Of a stretch of DNA of 64,000 nucleotides, positions 54,263-63,569 are shown in pieces. The position numbers and the translations under genes are program-made. Below the pieces are notes generated by a model. The model did not search any database, was not told the DNA's origin, and saw nothing but the letters and a program-made list of their open reading frames with translations. Numbering within the stretch: position 1 is the stretch's first letter; each line of letters starts with the position of its first letter. Origin of the DNA: Streptomyces sp. NRRL B-3428 (GTDB lineage: Bacteria; Actinomycetota; Actinomycetes; Streptomycetales; Streptomycetaceae); assembly GCA_000721375.1 (NCBI GenBank), contig JOGW01000003.1, forward strand, positions 372,001 through 436,000, read 5' to 3'.

Positions 54263-56794
54263 TCAGTTGCCGGTTCCGCCGCCGGGTCTGCCGTTCCCGC
54301 CCGTGTCCGGGTCGGGATCGATCGTGATCGGCGGCTCCTCCGTCGGATCGGTGGTCGGCTGATCCGTCTCGGGGTCGGTCGGCTCCTGGGTCTCCGGCGG
54401 CTCCGTCGTCGGCGGAGCGGTCGTCGGATCCTGGGTCTCCGGGGGTTCCGTGGTGGGCGGGGCCGTGGTCGGCGGCGGGGTCGTCGCGGGCGGCGGGGCC
54501 ACGCCCACGCCCATCTCCGTCTCCAGGTCGAACTTCGCGTCCGAACCGCCGTTCAGGGCGCCCAGGGTGTACGCGGCCCAGATCTCCGACGGGAAGCCGG
54601 AACCGTGGGTCGTGGGGCGGCCGCCCGCGCCGTACAGCGAGACGTGGTTGCCCGTCTTGGCCTTCTCGCCGTCGGGCTTCTTGAGCCCGCCGCCGCCCTC
54701 GGGCGCCTCGCCGTACAGACCGACGACCGTGACCAGTTCGGGGGTGTAGCCCGCGAACAGCGCCGAGACGTTGCTGTCCGAGGTACCGGTCTTGCCCGCC
54801 GCCTTGTACTTGCCGGCGTACTCGCCCTTGAGGACGGTGGAACCCGTACCGTCACTGGTCACACCCTGGAGCACCGAGGTGATGGTGTCGGCGGTCTCGC
54901 GCTTGATGACCTCGTCGCCGATGGGCTCGGGAACCCACTCGCCCTGCTTCGCGTGCTCGGCCTTCGCGATGATCGACGGAGTGACCTTCTTGCCGTGGGC
55001 GTCGAAGGTCGCGTAGACGCCGGCCATGTCGAGCGGGCTCGCCGTCATCGAGCCGAGGGTCATGGCGGCCACCGGCTCGAACTCCTTCATACCGAGCTTG
55101 GTGGCGGTCTCCTTGACCTTGTCCATGCCGACATCGGCGCCGAGGCCCGCGAACACGGCGTTGACCGAGTTGTCCATGGCGCGCTGGACGGTGATGTCGC
55201 CGTAGTCCTTGTTGCCCTCGTTCGGCGGCGCGTAGGTCTGGCCGCCGAAGTCGACCTTCGTCTTGCTGTCGCCGTCGTAGACCGTGTTCGGCGTGATCGG
55301 CTCGTCGTCCTTGGTCGAACCGTTCTCCAGGGCCGAGGCCAGGATCACCGGCTTGAAGGTCGAGGAGGCCTGGTAGTCGCGCTGGATGGCCATGTTGCGC
55401 TGCTTGAGCGCGTCCTCGCCGCCGTACATCGCCAGGATCTTGCCGGTCTTCGGGTCCACGGAGACCGCGCCCGCCTTCACGGCGGCGTCGACCTTGCGCT
55501 CCTTCGGGTCGAGCTTGTCCGTCAGCTGCACCTTGACGGCCTTCTCGAGCGCCTTCTGCTTCTTCTTGTCGATCGTGAGCTGGATGGTCCAGCCGCCCTG
55601 GTCGAACTTGGCCAGCGCCTGCTCCGCCGACAGCTCGGGGTTCTCCGCCATCAGATGGCGGGCCACCTCGTTGCGCGCGGCTTCGATGAAGTAGCCGTTC
55701 TGCCCCTTCAGACCGGGGTCCTTCGTGGGCTTGATCGGCTCCTTGAACACCTGCTCGGCGCGCTTCTCCGGGGTGAGCCAGCCCATCTCGACCATGTTGT
55801 CGAGGGCGTAGGCCCAGCGCTGCTTGGCGAGCTCCTTGCCCGTGTCGGAGGCGATCGCGAAGTCGTACTGGTTCGGCGCCTGGAGCAGGGCGGCGAGATA
55901 CGCGCCTTCGGAGAGCGTGAGCTTCTCCGCGTCCTTGCCGTAGTACGCCTGGGCCGCCGCCTGGATGCCGTTCACGCCACGGCCGAAGTAGCTGGTGTTC
56001 AGATAGCCGGCGAGGATGTCGGCCTTCGACGTCTGGCGGTCGACCTTGAGGGCGATCACCAGTTCCTGGACCTTACGGCTGACCGTCTGCTCCTGGGACA
56101 GGTAGAAGTTCTTGACGTACTGCTGGGTGATCGTCGAACCACCCTGCTTGCCCTTGCCCATCAGCGTGTTGAGGACACCGCGGGTCGTGCCCTTGATGTC
56201 GACGCCGGGGTCCTTGTAGAACGTCTTGTTCTCGGCCGCGACGACGACGTGCTGGATGTCTTCCGGGATCTTGTCCAGGCCGACGATCTCGCGCTTGGTC
56301 TCGCCGATGTTGGCGATCGTCTTGCCGTTGGCGTCCTTGTAGACGTTGCTCTGCTGCGTCGCGGCGTCGTTCGGGTTCGGCACGTCGACGTAGAGGTACA
56401 GGCCGACGGCCGCGGCCATGCCGAGCAGGATGAAGCCGAAGAACGTCCCGAGGACCTTCTTCCACGTGAATATTCGGCGCAGCAGACTGCGGTCGTCGCG
56501 GCGCGAGGCCGCCCTGCGCCGGTCGGCCCGGCCGCCACCGCCACCGCCGTGGTTGCCGCCACCGCCGTTGCCCGCGCGGTGGCCGCCCCCGTAGCCGCCT
56601 CCGTAGCCGCCACCCCCGTAGCCGTCGGAAGGTGAACCGACCGAACGGTGGCCGCGGTCCGCACCCGGTCCGCGCTCCATACGGCGTGCGCCCGAACCGC
56701 GCTCCGTGCGGCCGGCGCCGGCCGGCGGCGGGCTCGTCGCTCGGCGGGCACCGCCGCCGCGCTGCCTCGCTCGCCTATCTTCCGCTCGGCCCAT
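54263..56794 (-). CDS. Class A penicillin-binding protein (transglycosylase/transpeptidase)
   Basis: 843 aa. A cytoplasmic Gly/Arg-rich tail (G-Y-G-G-G-G-Y repeats, about 58-90) is followed by a transmembrane helix (about 112-135). The GT51 transglycosylase follows (A-A-E-N-K-T-F-Y-K-D-P-G-V-D and G-G-S-T-I-T-Q-Q-Y). The transpeptidase has S-S-T-F-K-P as SxxK, D-N-S-V-N as SxN and K-T-G-T-S as KTG. A long Thr/Pro/Glu-rich tail (about 755-843), with a repeated P-P-T-T-E-P-P-E-T-Q unit, ends it. It polymerises and crosslinks peptidoglycan at the membrane. ATG 56794 has a GGAG site. Confidence 0.95.
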   Translation of the reverse strand: MGRAEDRRARQRGGGARRATSPPPAGAGRTERGSGARRMERGPGADRGHRSVGSPSDGYGGGGYGGGYGGGHRAGNGGGGNHGGGGGGRADRRRAASRRDDRSLLRRIFTWKKVLGTFFGFILLGMAAAVGLYLYVDVPNPNDAATQQSNVYKDANGKTIANIGETKREIVGLDKIPEDIQHVVVAAENKTFYKDPGVDIKGTTRGVLNTLMGKGKQGGSTITQQYVKNFYLSQEQTVSRKVQELVIALKVDRQTSKADILAGYLNTSYFGRGVNGIQAAAQAYYGKDAEKLTLSEGAYLAALLQAPNQYDFAIASDTGKELAKQRWAYALDNMVEMGWLTPEKRAEQVFKEPIKPTKDPGLKGQNGYFIEAARNEVARHLMAENPELSAEQALAKFDQGGWTIQLTIDKKKQKALEKAVKVQLTDKLDPKERKVDAAVKAGAVSVDPKTGKILAMYGGEDALKQRNMAIQRDYQASSTFKPVILASALENGSTKDDEPITPNTVYDGDSKTKVDFGGQTYAPPNEGNKDYGDITVQRAMDNSVNAVFAGLGADVGMDKVKETATKLGMKEFEPVAAMTLGSMTASPLDMAGVYATFDAHGKKVTPSIIAKAEHAKQGEWVPEPIGDEVIKRETADTITSVLQGVTSDGTGSTVLKGEYAGKYKAAGKTGTSDSNVSALFAGYTPELVTVVGLYGEAPEGGGGLKKPDGEKAKTGNHVSLYGAGGRPTTHGSGFPSEIWAAYTLGALNGGSDAKFDLETEMGVGVAPPPATTPPPTTAPPTTEPPETQDPTTAPPTTEPPETQEPTDPETDQPTTDPTEEPPITIDPDPDTGGNGRPGGGTGN

Positions 56795-57131
56795 GGTTCG
56801 CGTTGCTCCAGTCGTTTCTCGGCTTCCCCCGGGTCAGCTCAGAAAGCTAACACCGCAGCTGGGGACAAAGGGATGGCGATCCGGTCTTTTACGGACGTGA
56901 CAATCAGCACCTGTCCTATGGGAACCGACTATCTGTGGGCTCGAACGGTTGCTCCTCCGGATGTGAAGGATCGCTTCCGGTGCCCACTCCTGTTTCTTTT
57001 GGGGTAGTTGGGGGTGATTGGCGGCCCTTCACAGAGATGTGGCGCTGGTCTCGTCACCGCTGTAAAGTGATATCACTTTGCTAAGCCAGTGGAATCTCTC
57101 CACCGGTACGCACACTCACGGGGAGCCAGTG
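56795..57131. promoter_or_regulatory. Divergent control region, PBP / SPFH genes, with palindrome
   Basis: 337 gene-free bases. A perfect 16-base palindrome AAAGTGATATCACTTT lies at 57064-57079, 52 bases before the SPFH start and close to where its promoter should be. The middle part is comparatively AT-rich (TTTCTTTTGGGG). Operator identity unknown. Confidence 0.6.
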
Positions 57132-58097
57132 ATGACCGGACGGGACAACAGCAGCGGCGGCGCCGGCAGCACCAGCAGCGACGCAACACCCGACATCCCG
57201 CACATGCCCGAGCCGCGCGTACGGGAGTTCCAGGCGAGCTCGATCGGCGGCGGACTCGCCCTGCTCTTCGGACTCGTCGGACTGCTCGGCGGTGTGGGGC
57301 TCGTGGTCGGTGCGTCCACCCTGGAGTCGGGTGGCGCCGCGGCGGCGATGATCATCCTCGGGATCCTGATCGGCCTCGCCGCATTCCTCGCCATGTGCGG
57401 CCTCAACATGGTCGCCCCCGGTGAGGCCCGGGTCGTCCAGCTCTTCGGGCGCTATCGCGGAACGATCCGCGAGGACGGTCTGCGCTGGGTGAACCCGTTC
57501 ACCTCACGGACCAAGATCTCCACGCGCGTACGCAACCACGAGACCGCCGTCCTCAAGGTCAACGACGCCTACGGCAACCCCATCGAGCTGGCCGCGGTCG
57601 TGGTCTGGAAGGTCGACGACACCGCGCAGGCCTCGTTCGAGGTCGACGACTTCGTGGAGTTCGTGTCCACGCAGACCGAGGCGGCCGTGCGGCACATCGC
57701 CATCGAGTACCCCTACGACGCATACGACTCGGAGCAGCTGTCGCTGCGCGAGAACGCCGAGGAGATCACCGAGAAGCTGGCGATCGAACTGCACGCACGG
57801 GTGGACGCGGCCGGTGTGCGGATCATCGAGTCCCGCTTCACGCATCTCGCGTACGCGCCGGAGATCGCCTCGGCGATGCTGCAGCGCCAGCAGGCCGGCG
57901 CCGTGGTCGCGGCGCGGCAGCAGATCGTCGAAGGCGCGGTCGGAATGGTCGAGTCGGCGATCGCACGGATCTCGGAGCAGGGGATCGTCGAGCTCGACCA
58001 GGAGCGCAAGGCGGCCATGGTGTCCAACCTGATGGTCGTGCTCTGCGGGGACCGGGCGGCGCAGCCCGTGCTGAACACCGGGACGCTGTACCAGTGA
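57132..58097 (+). CDS. SPFH/band-7 domain membrane protein
   Basis: 321 aa. Two N-terminal helices (about 37-62 and 69-90) anchor it. The SPFH domain follows ([18 protein letters not shown] near residue 95, then G-L-R-W-V-N-P-F, to about 265) and ends in a coiled region. Such proteins form membrane scaffolds with flotillin-like behaviour. ATG 57132 follows GGGAGCC. The stop overlaps the ribbon-helix-helix gene start (GTGA), a pairing that suggests a functional link. Confidence 0.88.
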   Translation: MTGRDNSSGGAGSTSSDATPDIPHMPEPRVREFQASSIGGGLALLFGLVGLLGGVGLVVGASTLESGGAAAAMIILGILIGLAAFLAMCGLNMVAPGEARVVQLFGRYRGTIREDGLRWVNPFTSRTKISTRVRNHETAVLKVNDAYGNPIELAAVVVWKVDDTAQASFEVDDFVEFVSTQTEAAVRHIAIEYPYDAYDSEQLSLRENAEEITEKLAIELHARVDAAGVRIIESRFTHLAYAPEIASAMLQRQQAGAVVAARQQIVEGAVGMVESAIARISEQGIVELDQERKAAMVSNLMVVLCGDRAAQPVLNTGTLYQ

Positions 58098-58330
58098 GCC
58101 CGCAGCAGTCCGGTGGAGCGGCGCCCCGTAAGCAGGTGCTGCTCCGGCTCGATCCTCAGGTGTACGACGCGTTGGCGCGGTGGGCCGGGGACGAACTGCG
58201 GTCCGCGAACGCGCAGATCGAGTTCCTGCTGCGGCGGGCGCTGAAGGACGCCGGGCGACTACCCGGCGGGGCGGGCCCTTTGCCGCGGCGGGGGCGGCCA
58301 CCCAAGGCCGAGGACGATTCCGAGTCGTGA
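58094..58330 (+). CDS. Small ribbon-helix-helix (Arc-like) protein
   Basis: 78 aa. Residues about 12-55 match a ribbon-helix-helix DNA-binding fold: [18 protein letters not shown], then [16 protein letters not shown]. The tail is basic ([10 protein letters not shown]), AT-hook-like. GTG start overlaps the SPFH stop. It probably regulates its own operon; the palindrome at 57064-57079 is a candidate target. Confidence 0.8.
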   Translation: MSPQQSGGAAPRKQVLLRLDPQVYDALARWAGDELRSANAQIEFLLRRALKDAGRLPGGAGPLPRRGRPPKAEDDSES

Positions 58331-58331
58331 C

Positions 58332-58364
58332 ACAGGGCGCTGACCTGCAAGGTCGGCGCCCTGT
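58332..58364. terminator. Terminator after the SPFH/RHH operon
   Basis: ACAGGGCGC and GCGCCCTGT form a perfect 9-base outer stem, with four further inner pairs (TGACC facing GGTCG, one mismatch) and a TGCAA loop. Confidence 0.85.
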
Positions 58365-58395
58365 CCGCTTTTGTAAAGCCCACTATGCACCGTAG

Positions 58396-58425
58396 GTATA
58401 CACAGCACGTATACACCGTGTGTAC
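58396..58425. promoter_or_regulatory. PadR operator candidate
   Basis: GTATACAC occurs at 58396-58403 and again at 58409-58416. The second copy forms an inverted repeat with GTGTGTAC (58418-58425, one mismatch), ending 10 bases before the padR ATG. The TATACAC/GTGTATA dyad is the usual PadR-type operator, so autorepression is likely. Confidence 0.75.
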
Positions 58426-58435
58426 AGTGACAGGC

Positions 58436-58963
58436 ATGTCAATCGGTCACACCCTCCTCGGCCTGCTGGAAAGCGGCCCGCGCCACGGTTACGACCTCAA
58501 GCGCGCCTTCGACGAGAAGTTCGGACACGACAAGCCGCTGCACTACGGGCAGGTCTACTCGACGATGTCCCGGCTCCTGAAGAACGGCCTCGTCGAGGTC
58601 GACGGAGTGGAGGCCGGCGGCGGTCCCGAACGCAAGCGGTACGCGATCACCGAAGCCGGGATCACCGACGTACAGACATGGCTGGCCACTCCCGAGAAGC
58701 CCGAGCCGTATCTCACCTCGACCCTCTACACGAAGGTCGTGCTCGCGCTGCTCACCGGACGCGACGCCGGCGATCTGCTCGACACCCAGCGCTCGGAGCA
58801 CCTGCGGATGATGCGGATGCTGACCGAGCGCAAGCGCAAGGGCGATCTGGCCGACCAGCTGATCTGCGACCACGCCCTGTTCCATCTCGAAGCCGATCTG
58901 CGCTGGCTCGAACTGACCGCCGCACGCCTCGACCGACTCGCCCAGGAGGTGACCGCTCGATGA
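58436..58963 (+). CDS. PadR-family transcriptional regulator
   Basis: 175 aa. The N-terminal winged helix has the PadR signature (L-L-G-L-L-E-S-G-P-R-H-G-Y-D-L-K, then G-Q-V-Y-S-T-M-S-R-L-L-K-N-G-L-V). A helical C-terminal dimerisation part follows. It leads a three-gene operon with an ABC ATPase and permease and probably represses it until an inducer (often an antibiotic or lipid) binds. The stop overlaps the ATPase start (ATGA). ATG 58436 begins the conserved fold. Confidence 0.93.
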   Translation: MSIGHTLLGLLESGPRHGYDLKRAFDEKFGHDKPLHYGQVYSTMSRLLKNGLVEVDGVEAGGGPERKRYAITEAGITDVQTWLATPEKPEPYLTSTLYTKVVLALLTGRDAGDLLDTQRSEHLRMMRMLTERKRKGDLADQLICDHALFHLEADLRWLELTAARLDRLAQEVTAR

Positions 58964-59649
58964 GCGCTCCCGCCGGTTCGCTGCTCACCGCGCAGGATCT
59001 GCGCAAGGCCTACGGGCCGACCAACGCCCTCGACGGTGCGTACTTCTCCATCCACCCCGGCGAGGTCGTCGCCGTCATGGGCCCCTCGGGCTCGGGCAAG
59101 TCGACGCTTCTGCACTGTCTCGCCGGCATCGTGCCGCCGGACTCCGGGACCATCACGTACAACGGGCGCGAGCTGAGCGCGATGAGCGATGCCGAGCGCA
59201 GTGCGCTGCGGCGCTCCGAGTTCGGGTTCGTTTTCCAGTTCGGCCAGCTCGTCCCCGAGTTGAGCTGTGTCGAGAACGTAGCGCTGCCGCTGCGCCTGAA
59301 CGGCACCAAGCGCAAGGACGCCGAGCGCGCCGCACTGCAGTGGATGGAGCGGCTCGAAGTCGACGATCTGGCGAAGAAGCGCCCCGGTGAGGTCTCCGGC
59401 GGTCAGGGCCAGCGGGTCGCCGTGGCACGTTCCCTGGTCACGAGCCCGCGCGTGCTGTTCGCCGACGAGCCGACCGGCGCGCTCGACTCCCTCAACGGCG
59501 AGCGTGTGATGCAGCTCCTGACGGAGGCGGCCCGTTCGACCAACGCCGCGGTCGTCCTCGTCACCCACGAGGCCCGCGTGGCCGCGTACTCCGACCGCGA
59601 GGTCGTCGTGCGCGACGGCAAGTCCCGTGACATGGAGCCCGTCCTGTGA
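58960..59649 (+). CDS. ABC transporter ATPase (MacB/LolD type)
   Basis: 229 aa. Walker A is G-P-S-G-S-G-K-S-T near residue 42, the signature V-S-G-G-Q-G-Q-R-V-A is near 146, and Walker B L-F-A-D-E-P-T-G-A-L-D-S near 165 has the extended form seen in MacB/LolD ATPases. H-loop V-T-H-E follows. Overlaps both padR and the permease gene. It would power a mechanotransmission-type export or extraction of a lipid, peptide or drug. Confidence 0.93.
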   Translation: MSAPAGSLLTAQDLRKAYGPTNALDGAYFSIHPGEVVAVMGPSGSGKSTLLHCLAGIVPPDSGTITYNGRELSAMSDAERSALRRSEFGFVFQFGQLVPELSCVENVALPLRLNGTKRKDAERAALQWMERLEVDDLAKKRPGEVSGGQGQRVAVARSLVTSPRVLFADEPTGALDSLNGERVMQLLTEAARSTNAAVVLVTHEARVAAYSDREVVVRDGKSRDMEPVL

Positions 59650-61979
59650 ACGTCTGGTTCAGAGACCTCGCGATGGGCGCGCGCTTCGCACTCACCGGAG
59701 GTCGCGAAGGCTGGCTGCGCACCGCGCTGACGGCCATAGGCGTCGGGCTCGGAGTGGCGCTGCTGCTGCTCACCGCCACGCTGCCGAACGCGCTCAGCGC
59801 ACGGGATGTCCGGGGCGAGGCCCGCTGGGACTTCTCCGTGTCCGGCGTGAACCCGGCCAAGAGCGAGCGCACTCTCCTCGTGGCGCAGAACGACACGACC
59901 TTCCGCGGCGAGGAGGTCCGAGGGCGCCGGGTGCTGCCCGAAGGGGCGGACGCACCGCTGATTCCCGGCGTCGCGAAGTACCCCGGCGACGGCGAGATGC
60001 TGGTGTCGCCCGCGCTCAAGGAGCTGCTCGGCTCCTCGGACGGAAAGCTGCTGCGTGAGCGGCTGACCAGCAAGATCGTGGGCACGCTCGGCGACTCCGG
60101 CCTCGTCGGCCCGGCCGAGCTGGTCTATGTCGCGGTCGACGACTCGCTGCGGCCGGGCGACGGCGTCAGGCGGCTCGACTCCATCGGTGTGCGCGATGTC
60201 CAAAGCGAGCGCATGGACCCGGTCCTGCTGCTCATGGTCCTGGTCGTGTTCATCGCCCTGCTGATGCCGGTGGCCGTGTTCATCGCGGCGGCCGTGCGCT
60301 TCGGCGGCGACCGGCGCGACCGGCGGCTCGCGGCGCTGCGCCTGGTCGGCGCCGACGGACGGATGACCCGCAGGATCGCGGCCGGTGAGGCCCTCGCCGG
60401 TGCGGGGTTCGGACTCGTGCTCGGCGCGGTGTTCTTCCTGATCGGGCGGCAGGCCGCGGGCAGTGTCGAGGCCTTCGACATCTCGGTCTTCCCGCACGAT
60501 CTCTCGCCTGCCCCGCTCCTCGTGCTCCTGGTGGCGCTCGCCGTACCCGCGGCCGCCGTCGCGGTGACGCTGCTCGCGCTGCGCGGTGTCGTCATCGAAC
60601 CGCTCGGCGTGGTGCGCGCCGCGAAGCCCGTACGCCGTCGGCTGTGGTGGCGGCTGCTGCTGCCGCTGGTCGGCCTCGGGCTGCTCATGCCGATGATCGG
60701 GCAGGGCCGCAACAGCGGTGAGTTCAACCAGTGGATGGTCACGGGCGGTGTGGTGCTGCTGCTCGTCGGCATCACCACGCTGCTGCCCTGGACGGTCGAA
60801 GCGGTCGTACGCAGGCTCGGCGGCGGCAGCGTCGCCTGGCAACTGGCCGTACGCAGGCTGCAGTTGAGCAGCGGTACGGCGGCGCGTCTGGTCAACGGCA
60901 TCGCCGTGGCGGTGGCGGGCGCGATCGCACTGCAGATGCTGTTCGCGGGGGTGGAGAGCGACTACGAGAAGTCCACCGGTCAGAACGTGAACCAGGCCGA
61001 CATGCAGATAAGGGTCCCCCTCTCGGCACAGGCCCACGAGCAGATCTCGGGCGTGGCGAAGAAGCTCGCCGACTCCCCCGCCGTCGCCTCGGTCACCCCG
61101 TACACCGGCTCGGCCGGCGTGGGCGACGGCAAGCTCCAGCCGCAGAACACGACACTGCTGACCGTCGGCTCGTGCGCGGCCCTGCGCACGCTCGGTGATG
61201 TGCCCGGGTGCAAGCCGGGTGATGTGTTCGCCGTCGAGAACCCCGATTTCTCGGATGACTCGATCGCCGCACTGTCCAAGCCCGGACAGAAGCTGTACAT
61301 CGATCCCGAGTACCCCGGAAGCCCCGGCCTGGCCCAGCCCTGGACACTGCCCGCGAAGATCAAGAAGTCCATGGCGGGCGAGGATCCGATGGGCAGCGCG
61401 CCCTACGGTCTGCTCGCCACCCCCGAGGCCTTCCCGCAGGGCAAGTTCCCGGCCCTGGACGGCTCCGTCTTCGTCAAGCTGGACAAGTCGCAGCCGGACG
61501 CCGTGGAGCTGGTGCGGAACATCGCCGCAGCCGCCGATCCCCGGGCCACCGGGTTCACGCTGGCCGCGACGGAACGCAGCGACAAGTTCTCCTCGGTGCG
61601 CACCGGCCTGTTCGCGGGCGCCACCTGTGTGCTGCTCCTCATCGGCGCGAGTCTGCTCGTCTCACAGCTGGAGCAGCTGCGCGACCGCAAGAAGCTGCTC
61701 TCGGCCCTGGTCGCCTTCGGCACCCGGCGCCGCACGCTCAGCGTCTCGGTCCTGTGGCAGACGGCCGTCCCCGTCGTCCTGGGTCTTGCCCTGTCCCTCG
61801 TCGTGGGGATGACGCTCGGCGCGGTGCTCCTGAAGATGACCGCCCACAACGTGAGTTTCGACTGGTCCTCGGTCCTGGCGATGTCGGGGATCGGCGCGGG
61901 GGTGGTCCTCGCGGTCACGCTCCTGTCGCTGCCGCCGCTGTGGCGGATGATGCGGCCGGAGGGGCTGCGCACGGAGTAG
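59646..61979 (+). CDS. FtsX-family ABC permease
   Basis: 777 aa. Ten hydrophobic segments are seen: one near residue 35, a first FtsX block of three (about 190-320), further helices near 340-430, and a second FtsX block of three at the end (about 655-765). Two extracytoplasmic domains (about 55-190 and 440-640) lie between. This duplicated-FtsX plan is typical of Streptomyces exporters paired with MacB-type ATPases. GTG start overlaps the ATPase stop. Substrate unknown; the PadR control suggests induction by a toxic compound. Confidence 0.9.
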   Translation: MNVWFRDLAMGARFALTGGREGWLRTALTAIGVGLGVALLLLTATLPNALSARDVRGEARWDFSVSGVNPAKSERTLLVAQNDTTFRGEEVRGRRVLPEGADAPLIPGVAKYPGDGEMLVSPALKELLGSSDGKLLRERLTSKIVGTLGDSGLVGPAELVYVAVDDSLRPGDGVRRLDSIGVRDVQSERMDPVLLLMVLVVFIALLMPVAVFIAAAVRFGGDRRDRRLAALRLVGADGRMTRRIAAGEALAGAGFGLVLGAVFFLIGRQAAGSVEAFDISVFPHDLSPAPLLVLLVALAVPAAAVAVTLLALRGVVIEPLGVVRAAKPVRRRLWWRLLLPLVGLGLLMPMIGQGRNSGEFNQWMVTGGVVLLLVGITTLLPWTVEAVVRRLGGGSVAWQLAVRRLQLSSGTAARLVNGIAVAVAGAIALQMLFAGVESDYEKSTGQNVNQADMQIRVPLSAQAHEQISGVAKKLADSPAVASVTPYTGSAGVGDGKLQPQNTTLLTVGSCAALRTLGDVPGCKPGDVFAVENPDFSDDSIAALSKPGQKLYIDPEYPGSPGLAQPWTLPAKIKKSMAGEDPMGSAPYGLLATPEAFPQGKFPALDGSVFVKLDKSQPDAVELVRNIAAAADPRATGFTLAATERSDKFSSVRTGLFAGATCVLLLIGASLLVSQLEQLRDRKKLLSALVAFGTRRRTLSVSVLWQTAVPVVLGLALSLVVGMTLGAVLLKMTAHNVSFDWSSVLAMSGIGAGVVLAVTLLSLPPLWRMMRPEGLRTE

Positions 61980-62003
61980 AGGCTTTTCTCCGGAGGGGGT
62001 GGG

Positions 62004-62037
62004 CGGGTGGTCCGGTGCGTGCGCACCGGACCACCCG
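62004..62037. terminator. Terminator after the PadR-ABC operon
   Basis: Perfect 16-base inverted repeat (CGGGTGGTCCGGTGCG and complement) with a two-base centre, between convergent genes. Confidence 0.88.
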
Positions 62038-62051
62038 CACGTCCAGCACTG

Positions 62052-62090
62052 GCCGACCTGCACTCGCCGACCTGCACTCGCCGACCTGCA
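62052..62090. repeat. 14-base tandem repeat
   Basis: GCCGACCTGCACTC at 62052 and 62066, with a partial third copy at 62080, lies between the terminator and the next gene end. Confidence 0.8.
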
Positions 62091-62111
62091 CGGCCAACTC
62101 CCGCACCGCCG

Positions 62112-62780
62112 TCACCGATCCTTCTTGAGCTTCTCCATGAGCTGCTCGGTGTCCTCGATCAACGGCTGTCTGACCGCCTCGAAGTCGAAGGGCTTCTCGT
62201 CGTACCGGGACACGTAGAGCCACAGCCGCACCACGGTCGCGCCGTCGCGTACGGACAGGGACGCAGCGTCTCCGTAGGCGGCATAGCCGAGATAGGCCTC
62301 GTCACCGAGGCCGGAGACCTTCTTGACGGGTTCGAAGGGGGGCGACCAGTCCCCCTGGATCGACAGTGCCTCGAACTCGGCCGCGGGGTCGGTCTTCTTG
62401 TGGAGTTCGACGGACACGGACAGCCGGCCCTGCGTATGCCGTCCGGCGAACTCGAGGTCGCACCAGGAGCGGTCGAGGGAGTCGTCCTTGCGCTGCGCGT
62501 GGTGCAGCACGTCGCGCTTGCCGACGGCGGCCACCAGGTGCTGAGCCTCGGTGACCGAGCACAGATCGGCCGGCAGGACATAGCCCCGGGTGTCGGGCGC
62601 GTCCGCACCGCCGAACAGCGCGAGCCCCGCCGCCCACAGCGCCGAGGCGCCGAGAGCTCCGCTCAAGGCCCCCCGGAGCCAGGGCCTGCGGGTCCGCGCG
62701 GTGGTGTGATCTGCGGCCACCACATCGGCGGTCGGGGGTAACTCTCCGTCGTCGCCGACCAGTTCGGGCTCGGATATCAC
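62112..62780 (-). CDS. Membrane-anchored protein, paralogue A
   Basis: 222 aa, no recognised family. A short cytoplasmic start (M-I-S-E-P-E-L-V-G-D) and one transmembrane helix (about 38-58) precede an extracytoplasmic domain. This has one cysteine pair (D-L-C-S and S-W-C-D-L) and a conserved S-V-E-L-H-K-K-T-D-P-A-A-E-F motif, then V-S-G-L-G-D-E-A. It ends L-I-E-D-T-E-Q-L-M-E-K-L-K. The layout and many residues match the next gene, so the two are duplicates. GTG start. The fold resembles the sensor-like domains of actinobacterial DUF3558-type proteins; this is weak. Confidence 0.75.
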   Translation of the reverse strand: MISEPELVGDDGELPPTADVVAADHTTARTRRPWLRGALSGALGASALWAAGLALFGGADAPDTRGYVLPADLCSVTEAQHLVAAVGKRDVLHHAQRKDDSLDRSWCDLEFAGRHTQGRLSVSVELHKKTDPAAEFEALSIQGDWSPPFEPVKKVSGLGDEAYLGYAAYGDAASLSVRDGATVVRLWLYVSRYDEKPFDFEAVRQPLIEDTEQLMEKLKKDR

Positions 62781-62840
62781 GATCTCCCCCTGTGCGTGGT
62801 TCCACCACGTCCGTCCACGTCCCGTCCGCCACGGGGCGGT

Positions 62841-63569
62841 CTACCGCTTGAGGTCCTCCATGAGGCGCTTCATGTCCTCGATCATCAGCGCCCGTACCCC
62901 GTTGAAGTCGGGCTCGGGCGGCTCCGGGGAATCGTCCTCGTCCCCCGACCAGTTGTACTCGTGGGACAGGTAGATCTTCAGGACCACGGGACCGTCGAGG
63001 ACTTCGAGCTGCGGAGAGCCGTAGCTCGACTCCGGGGTGAAGAAGGCCCGCTCCCCGAGTCCGGAGACCTCCTTGATCTCCATGGCTTCGGTCTCGTCGA
63101 ACCAGTCCGACTGGGTGGCGTTGCTCTTGAACTCCGGCTCCGGATCGACCTTCTTGTGCAGCTCCAAGGCGAGGTGTGCCGAGTACGAGACCTCCCCGTC
63201 CGGCAGCTCGTCGAACCCCCGCTCGCTCAGTCGCACCGAGCACCACGCGCGGTCGAGCGCGGGATCCTTGCGTACCGCGCGATGCTCGGGTGTCACCTTG
63301 CCGTATCTGACCTTGAGCGAAGCCAAGGTGGCCGTCGTACACAGGTCGTCGGGCAGTTGGTAGCCCTGCAGGTCGGGCTTCGAGTCGCCGGCCTGCAGCC
63401 CGTAGAGCGAGCCCGCCCAGAGCGCCGAGGCGACCAGGGCGCCGCCGAGCGCCCACAGCCAGGGCGGCCGGGGACGCGGCGGCCCGCTGCCCGGTTCGGG
63501 CGTGGCCACCACATCGGCGTACGTCGGTATCCCGGTTTCCCCACCGACCAGTTCGGGCTCGGATATCAC
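62841..63569 (-). CDS. Membrane-anchored protein, paralogue B
   Basis: 242 aa, paralogous to the 222-aa protein downstream. It has the same opening (M-I-S-E-P-E-L-V-G), a transmembrane helix (about 38-60), the cysteines D-L-C-T and A-W-C-S, A-L-E-L-H-K-K-V-D-P-E-P-E-F, V-S-G-L-G-E-R-A and the ending M-I-E-D-M-K-R-L-M-E-D-L-K. It carries an acidic insert near residue 210. GTG start overlaps the stop of the 53-aa gene upstream (GTGA), so it is translated with the AI-2E-type transporter operon. Function unknown. Confidence 0.75.
   Translation of the reverse strand: MISEPELVGGETGIPTYADVVATPEPGSGPPRPRPPWLWALGGALVASALWAGSLYGLQAGDSKPDLQGYQLPDDLCTTATLASLKVRYGKVTPEHRAVRKDPALDRAWCSVRLSERGFDELPDGEVSYSAHLALELHKKVDPEPEFKSNATQSDWFDETEAMEIKEVSGLGERAFFTPESSYGSPQLEVLDGPVVLKIYLSHEYNWSGDEDDSPEPPEPDFNGVRALMIEDMKRLMEDLKR

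Noticed and set aside
54146..56635. 829-aa plus-strand frame across the class A PBP
   Set aside because: Antisense of the PBP, which has all GT51 and transpeptidase motifs.
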